From an uncultured Lachnospiraceae bacterium (lineage in GTDB: Bacteria > Bacillota > Clostridia > Lachnospirales > Lachnospiraceae), in assembly GCA_947629585.1 (NCBI GenBank), contig CANREH010000011.1:1-53246 (forward strand): a DNA stretch of 53,246 nucleotides, written 5' to 3'. The translations under genes and the position numbers were made by a program. Position 1 is the first letter of the stretch. Each line of letters begins with the position of its first letter. Below, one piece after another: positions 53,193-53,246 of this stretch. The notes below the pieces were generated by a model. That model had not been told where the DNA came from. It searched no databases and worked only from the letters and a program-made list of their open reading frames with translations.

Positions 53193-53246
53193 TGACTCCA
53201 AGGGGATTTGAACCCCTGTTATCGCCGTGAAAGGGCGGTGTCTTAA
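53193..53246 (-). tRNA. tRNA-Glu (TTC anticodon), 5' end outside window
   Basis: The 3' 54 nt are present: anticodon loop CTTTCAC with TTC, stem CCGCC/GGCG, T arm GGGGTTCAAATCCCC and the acceptor strand GGAGTCA. The 5' half of the gene is beyond the right edge. It sits 18 bp upstream of tRNA-Cys, probably one transcript. Confidence 0.88.

Overview
The window looks like chromosome from an anaerobic, spore-forming gut Firmicute, most probably Lachnospiraceae. The basis is a cotJABC spore-coat operon, an [FeFe]-hydrogenase maturase (HydE), a Clostridia-type T-box leader, PflX/HydE radical-SAM enzymes, a secreted GH43 glycanase and strong AGGAGG ribosome-binding sites. No rRNA or CRISPR array was seen. 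Family assignments come from reading motifs, not from database searches.

Layout. 1-6.85 kb: the 5' part of a very large secreted GH43 arabinanase-like protein with three repeated modules; its reading frame is broken at a run of nine G in the signal-peptide region. 7.0-10.4 kb: a glycosyltransferase operon ending in a decayed AAA-ATPase gene, then a JAMM/JAB protein with a frameshifted small partner. 10.6-14.5 kb: the cotJABC operon, with cotJC split by a 2.57-kb serine-recombinase element carrying a toxin-antitoxin pair. 14.6-18.8 kb: rsmA, a histidine kinase/response regulator pair and tRNA-Lys. 19.2-28.9 kb: an accessory stretch with a truncated histidine phosphatase, two tandem near-identical ATPase/nuclease genes, a T-box-controlled MetRS, a Zn-macrodomain/class M sirtuin pair and several remnants, interrupted by trmB. 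29.1-53.2 kb: mostly housekeeping (dacF-like, glgB, a 5'-nucleotidase-like surface protein, cobT, pflX-like, MIF-like tautomerase, split purH/purO, hydE, Rrf2 regulator, an overlapping Fic/adenylyl-cyclase pair, mnmA, polysaccharide deacetylase, tRNA-Cys and a partial tRNA-Glu).

The most striking feature is the cotJC interruption. The 5' part (end near 13271) and the 3' part (10615-10701) share a 9-bp direct repeat in the same codon phase. Precise recombination between the two copies would delete 2,569 bp and give one continuous 204-residue CotJC. The joined element ends would carry perfect 9-bp inverted arms around the core, as expected of a serine-integrase attP. This has the architecture of the sporulation-time skin elements, here in a very small form.

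Other points worth following: a family of roughly 40-bp interspersed repeats lying mostly next to gene ends, with one full inverted-pair copy of 164 bp (52842-53005); a macrodomain-SirTM pair with no visible lipoyl-carrier partner; an accessory MetRS with a non-canonical KMSKS loop; a Fic enzyme overlapping a CHASE2 adenylyl cyclase; and three homopolymer-associated frameshifts in the first 10 kb, which could be phase variation, decay or sequence error.
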